NCBI GenBank assembly: GCA_002315275.1
Contig: DCGN01000004.1
Span: forward strand, 1 to 7,989
DNA length: 7,989 nt
DNA from: Clostridiales bacterium UBA1777
Lineage (GTDB): Bacteria > Bacillota > Clostridia > Oscillospirales > Oscillospiraceae
Direction of reading: 5' to 3'
Both the position numbers and the translations under genes were made by a program. The number at the start of each line of letters is the position of its first letter. The stretch's first letter is position 1. Shown here piece after piece: positions 5,698-7,989 of this stretch. Below the pieces are notes generated by a model. That model had not been told where the DNA came from, made no database searches, and saw only the letters and a program-made list of their open reading frames with translations.

Positions 5698-6503
5698 GCG
5701 AAGTTTTCGAGATGTTTTCGTATACGTTCATGCAGAGGGCGATGCTCGTTGGCGTGCTTGTGAGCCTGTGCGCGGCGCTGCTCGGCGTGTCGCTCGTGCT
5801 GAAGCGTTTTTCGATGATAGGGGACGGGCTCAGCCACGTCGGCTTCGGCGCGTTGGCCATAGCGGCGGCATTCAACATCGCTCCGCTCGCGGTGGCGGTG
5901 CCGGTGGTCGTGGTCGCGGCGGTGCTTCTGCTTCGCCTCAGCGAGAGCAAGAAGATAAAGGGCGATGCTGCAATCGCGATAATCTCTTCCGCGGCTCTTG
6001 CGATAGGCGTTATTACCGTGTCCGTTACGACGGGCATGAACACCGAGGTCTCAAGCTATATGTTCGGCAGTATCCTCTCTCTGAGCAGGGGAGACACGGT
6101 GCTGAGCGTTGTGCTGTCGGTCGCGGTGCTGGCGATGTTCCTGCTGCTTTATCCGAGAATATTCGCCGTTACTTTTGACGAGACGTTTTCAAAGGCAACG
6201 GGCGTAAACACGCCGCTGTACAACACGCTCATCGCCGTGCTGACGGCTATAACCGTTGTGCTCGGCATGAGAATGATGGGTGCGCTTCTGATCTCGAGCC
6301 TCATCATCTTCCCTGCGATAAGCGCGATGCGCGTATGCAGAAGCTTCAAGAAGGTCATCATCTGCTCGGCGATAATATCCGTTGCATGCTTCACGGCGGG
6401 AGTGATCGCCTCGTGCGCGTTTGAAACGCCCACCGGAGCGAGCATAGTTGTGGCGGATCTGATCGTTCTCGGCGTGTGCGCCGCTGTCGGAAAGCGCGGA
6501 TAA
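5694..6503 (+). CDS. Metal ABC importer, permease
   Basis: The product has 269 residues and is an integral membrane protein of the ABC-3 (ZnuB/TroC) family; two copies should form the channel. About seven to eight hydrophobic segments can be seen (roughly 16-36, 46-60, 62-81, 93-112, 134-154, 175-193, 196-213, 221-241, 250-265). Family landmarks are MIGDGLSHVGFGALA (41-55), MMGALLISSLIIFPAISA (194-211) and PTGASIVV (246-253). The start overlaps the ATPase stop by 4 bases (ATGA), and a terminator lies 21 bases after the stop, so the operon has three genes and carries no regulator gene. Confidence 0.92.
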   Translation: MSEVFEMFSYTFMQRAMLVGVLVSLCAALLGVSLVLKRFSMIGDGLSHVGFGALAIAAAFNIAPLAVAVPVVVVAAVLLLRLSESKKIKGDAAIAIISSAALAIGVITVSVTTGMNTEVSSYMFGSILSLSRGDTVLSVVLSVAVLAMFLLLYPRIFAVTFDETFSKATGVNTPLYNTLIAVLTAITVVLGMRMMGALLISSLIIFPAISAMRVCRSFKKVIICSAIISVACFTAGVIASCAFETPTGASIVVADLIVLGVCAAVGKRG

Positions 6504-6524
6504 GATCATTAATACTGATTTTCG

Positions 6525-6557
6525 GCCCCTTCGGAATGCCCCGGAGGGGCTGCTTTT
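6525..6557 (+). terminator. Terminator of the metal importer operon
   Basis: GCCCCTTCGG (6525-6534) pairs with CCGGAGGGGC (6541-6550), with one G-T pair and loop AATGCC, followed by TGCTTTT. It separates the metal importer from the amino-acid importer. Confidence 0.8.
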
Positions 6558-6570
6558 ATGCATTTCACGT

Positions 6571-6618
6571 TGAATATACACCGAAAACAGTGAATATACA
6601 GAAAAATATGAATAACAG
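6571..6618. repeat. Tandem TGAATATACA boxes, candidate regulator site
   Basis: TGAATATACA occurs at 6571-6580 and 6591-6600, exactly 20 bases apart; a third partial copy TGAATAACA starts at 6609. Each box differs by one base from the palindrome TGAATATTCA. The spacing puts the first two on the same face of the helix. They lie about 80-127 bases upstream of the expected start of transcription of the amino-acid importer. The TGAAT core recalls ArgR/AhrC half-sites, but this is inference. Confidence 0.4.
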
Positions 6619-6662
6619 TCGCACATAATGAAATAATTACGAATAAAATTTCAAAAAAGGTA

Positions 6663-6691
6663 TTGACAAAGAATTAGCGTAGTGCTATTAT
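6663..6691 (+). promoter_or_regulatory. Strong sigma-A promoter of the amino-acid importer
   Basis: A consensus -35 TTGACA (6663-6668) is followed after 17 bases by TATTAT (6686-6691), so transcription should begin near 6698. The inverted repeat CAAGT-AAATA-ACTTG (6701-6715) lies just after the start and may be an operator or a 5' stabilising stem. The AT-rich stretch 6619-6662 may act as an UP element. Confidence 0.85.
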
Positions 6692-6741
6692 CACAAACGT
6701 CAAGTAAATAACTTGTGGAAAATCAACAAACCACTTAGCTG

Positions 6742-6747
6742 AAAGGA
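6742..6747 (+). promoter_or_regulatory. Ribosome binding site fixing the amino-acid-binding protein start
   Basis: AAAGGA is 10 bases before ATG 6758 but only 3 bases before an out-of-frame ATG at 6751, which would give a 7-residue peptide (MKNEKDE) ending at 6774. Start 6758 yields a proper lipoprotein signal and is preferred. Confidence 0.7.
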
Positions 6748-6757
6748 AATATGAAAA

Positions 6758-7612
6758 ATGAAAAAGATGAATAAACTTGTTTGCCTGCTTCTCGTAGGCG
6801 TTATGATGTTCGCTCTTTGCGCATGCGGCTCACAGAGCGCTGCAAACGGCCTCGAGCAGATCAAGAAGGCCGGCGTTATGAAGGTCGCCATTTCTCCCGA
6901 CTTTGCTCCCATGGAGTTCGTTGACTCCTCCAAGACCGGCCAGGAGCAGTACGTCGGCTTCGACCCCGCCCTTGCACGCTACATCGCAGATTACATCGGC
7001 GTTGACTGCGAGATCGTTGCAATGAACTTCGATGCCTGCCAGACCGCCGTTTACACCGGCAACGTGTTCATCTCCATCTCCGGTTACTCCTGGACCGAGG
7101 ACCGCGCAGAGAACTACGAGCTGTCCGATTACTACTACGCAGGCGATAACGAGACCGAGCAGGCCATCCTTATCCGCAAGGAAGACGCAGACAAGTACAA
7201 GACCCTTGCAGACTTCGCAGGCAAGAAGGTCGGCGCACAGAACGCTTCCCTCCAGATGATGCTCGTTGAGGAGCAGATCCCCGACTGCGAGGCAGTCTCC
7301 ATCGGCGACCTTGCCGTCGGCGTGCTTGAGCTCCAGAGCGGCAACATCGATGCTCTTGCTGTCGCAAAGGGAAACGGCGAGTCCATCCTCCTTTCCAATA
7401 CCGATCTCCAGTTCTGCGAGGAAGAGTTTGAAGTCTCCTCCGCATATGAGGCAAACGTTGTCATGGTCAAGAAGGGCGAGACCGAGCTCCTCGAGGTCGT
7501 CAACGAGGCTCTTGCAAAGGCTTACGCAGACGGTATGTACGGCCCCTGGTACGATGAGGCCAAGGCTCTTGCCGAATCTGAGGCTGCTATGGAAGTTACC
7601 GTTGAGGATTGA
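6758..7612 (+). CDS. Polar amino-acid ABC importer, substrate-binding lipoprotein
   Basis: The product has 284 residues and belongs to the SBP_bac_3 (HisJ/GlnH-like) family. The signal MKKMNKLVCLLLVGVMMFALCAC-G suggests lipidation at Cys23. Lobe 1 begins with GVMKVAISPDFAPMEF (39-54) and has YVGFDPALARYIADYIG (65-81). The segment ISGYSWTEDRAENYELSDYYY (107-127) carries Arg116, which in the family contacts the ligand carboxylate. In lobe 2, KKVGAQNASLQ (156-166) replaces the common GxxxGT/S-T type loop, and NIDALAVAKGNGE (197-209) is where an Asp often contacts the amino group. These changes leave the ligand open: it may be a polar, cysteine-related or other amino acid. Codon choice is strongly restricted (AAG, GAG, GTC, TCC, GAC dominate), pointing to high expression. 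The permease gene follows, so this is an importer operon. Confidence 0.9.
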   Translation: MKKMNKLVCLLLVGVMMFALCACGSQSAANGLEQIKKAGVMKVAISPDFAPMEFVDSSKTGQEQYVGFDPALARYIADYIGVDCEIVAMNFDACQTAVYTGNVFISISGYSWTEDRAENYELSDYYYAGDNETEQAILIRKEDADKYKTLADFAGKKVGAQNASLQMMLVEEQIPDCEAVSIGDLAVGVLELQSGNIDALAVAKGNGESILLSNTDLQFCEEEFEVSSAYEANVVMVKKGETELLEVVNEALAKAYADGMYGPWYDEAKALAESEAAMEVTVED

Positions 7613-7632
7613 TACAGTCCGACAGAATTTCA

Positions 7633-7675
7633 CAGATGAATATCTGCGCCGGGATGCCGAATACGGTGTCCCGGC
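7633..7675 (+). other. Tandem hairpins between binding-protein and permease genes
   Basis: CAGAT-GAAT-ATCTG (7633-7646) is followed at once by a 12-bp stem, GCCGGGATGCCG (7648-7659) with CGGTGTCCCGGC (7664-7675), two of whose pairs are G-T, around loop AATA. No T run follows, so full termination is unlikely. Such intercistronic stems in importer operons can protect the upstream message from 3' exonucleases and keep binding protein in excess over permease; that role is inferred here. Confidence 0.65.
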
Positions 7676-7711
7676 ACAGTTGGGTATTAAGATAAGAAAC
7701 GGAGTAAGATT

Positions 7712-7989
7712 ATGGATCTCGCAACGATAGGTTCAAACCTCGTAAAGCTTACCGTGAAGTATTGGGACAAGTTCCTGCTTGACGGCCTCGGCTACACGCT
7801 TTCCCTTTCGGCGATAACGGTCGCGTGCGGCGCGGTGCTGGCGGCGATCATAGCTATCATGAAGATGAGCAAGGTAGCTCCTCTCAGATGGATCGTCACG
7901 GCTTACATAGAGATAATCCGCGGCACGCCTATGCTGCTGCAGCTTTATCTGTTCTATTTCGGCCTGCCGATGCTCATCCCCGCGCTCAC
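7712..7989 (+). CDS. Amino-acid ABC importer permease (5' part, cut by window end)
   Basis: The first 92 codons are visible and stay open to the window edge, so the gene is partial only because of the cut. GGAG (7701-7704) is 7 bases before ATG 7712. The protein begins MDLATIGSNLVKLTVKYWDKFL, with GLGYTLSLSAITVACGAVLAAIIAI (25-49) as the first membrane segment. EIIRGTPMLLQLYLFYFGLP (67-86) is the hallmark motif of the HisM/GlnP-type permease family (ABC polar amino-acid, His/Glu/Gln/Arg/opine subfamily). With the preceding binding protein it forms an importer; an ATPase gene is expected beyond the window. Confidence 0.9.
   Translation, partial: MDLATIGSNLVKLTVKYWDKFLLDGLGYTLSLSAITVACGAVLAAIIAIMKMSKVAPLRWIVTAYIEIIRGTPMLLQLYLFYFGLPMLIPAL

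Noticed and set aside
5663..6178. A 171-codon plus-strand frame overlapping the permease gene
   Set aside because: It is Arg/Gly-rich out-of-frame reading of a membrane-protein gene and lacks a ribosome site.
6751..6774. A 7-residue upstream open frame overlapping the binding-protein start
   Set aside because: Its ATG is only 3 bases from the ribosome site, and the peptide has no residue bias suggesting attenuation.
6830..7633. A 267-codon open frame on the minus strand opposite the amino-acid-binding protein gene
   Set aside because: It arises because the sense gene has few or none of the codons TTA, CTA and TCA in the matching frame. The translation is compositionally odd (Val/Leu/Asp-rich repeats) and has no ribosome site; the plus-strand gene has clear family motifs.

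Overview
The window looks like chromosome from a gut-type Firmicute of class Clostridia, probably Oscillospirales/Ruminococcaceae-like. This is inferred from moderately high GC, strong AGGAG-type ribosome binding sites, sigma-A promoters, the lipoprotein signal ending in CAC-G that recurs in three genes, a long-form hibernation factor, and palindromic intergenic repeats of a kind I associate with such genomes. No phage, plasmid, CRISPR, rRNA, tRNA or transposase gene is visible.

Layout. (1) 1-55: terminator of an upstream gene outside the window. (2) 120-1580 (+): secreted SGNH/GDSL-type protein with an altered block III and an Ala/Lys-rich C-terminal tail. (3) 1581-1740: intergenic stretch with a perfect 16-bp palindrome, an overlapping alternative stem and a terminator-like hairpin. 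(4) 1770-2767 (+): a clear promoter and a 297-residue lipoprotein of unknown function. (5) 2770-2917: inverted-repeat (MITE-like) element abutting a bidirectional terminator that separates two convergent units. (6) 3757-2924 (-): two-gene unit of hpf (long form) followed by a 77-residue zinc-ribbon protein. (7) 3758-4060: divergent control region. (8) 4061-6503 (+): a tightly coupled zinc/manganese-type ABC importer operon (binding lipoprotein, ATPase, permease; overlaps of 1 and 4 bases), closed by a terminator at 6525-6557. (9) 6571-6757: repeated TGAATATACA boxes and a near-consensus promoter. (10) 6758 to the window end (+): a polar-amino-acid-type ABC importer, with a heavily codon-biased binding lipoprotein, an intercistronic hairpin pair, and the 5' part of the permease gene, cut by the window edge.

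The genes mostly serve the cell envelope and nutrient supply: two high-affinity ABC uptake systems, two further exported proteins, and a stationary-phase ribosome factor. I did not find a convincing new multi-gene system. The most notable items are the metal-binding protein that lacks the usual third histidine, the SGNH protein with a changed catalytic block, the palindromic intergenic elements, the phased boxes upstream of the amino-acid importer, and the 24-nt stem between its first two genes.
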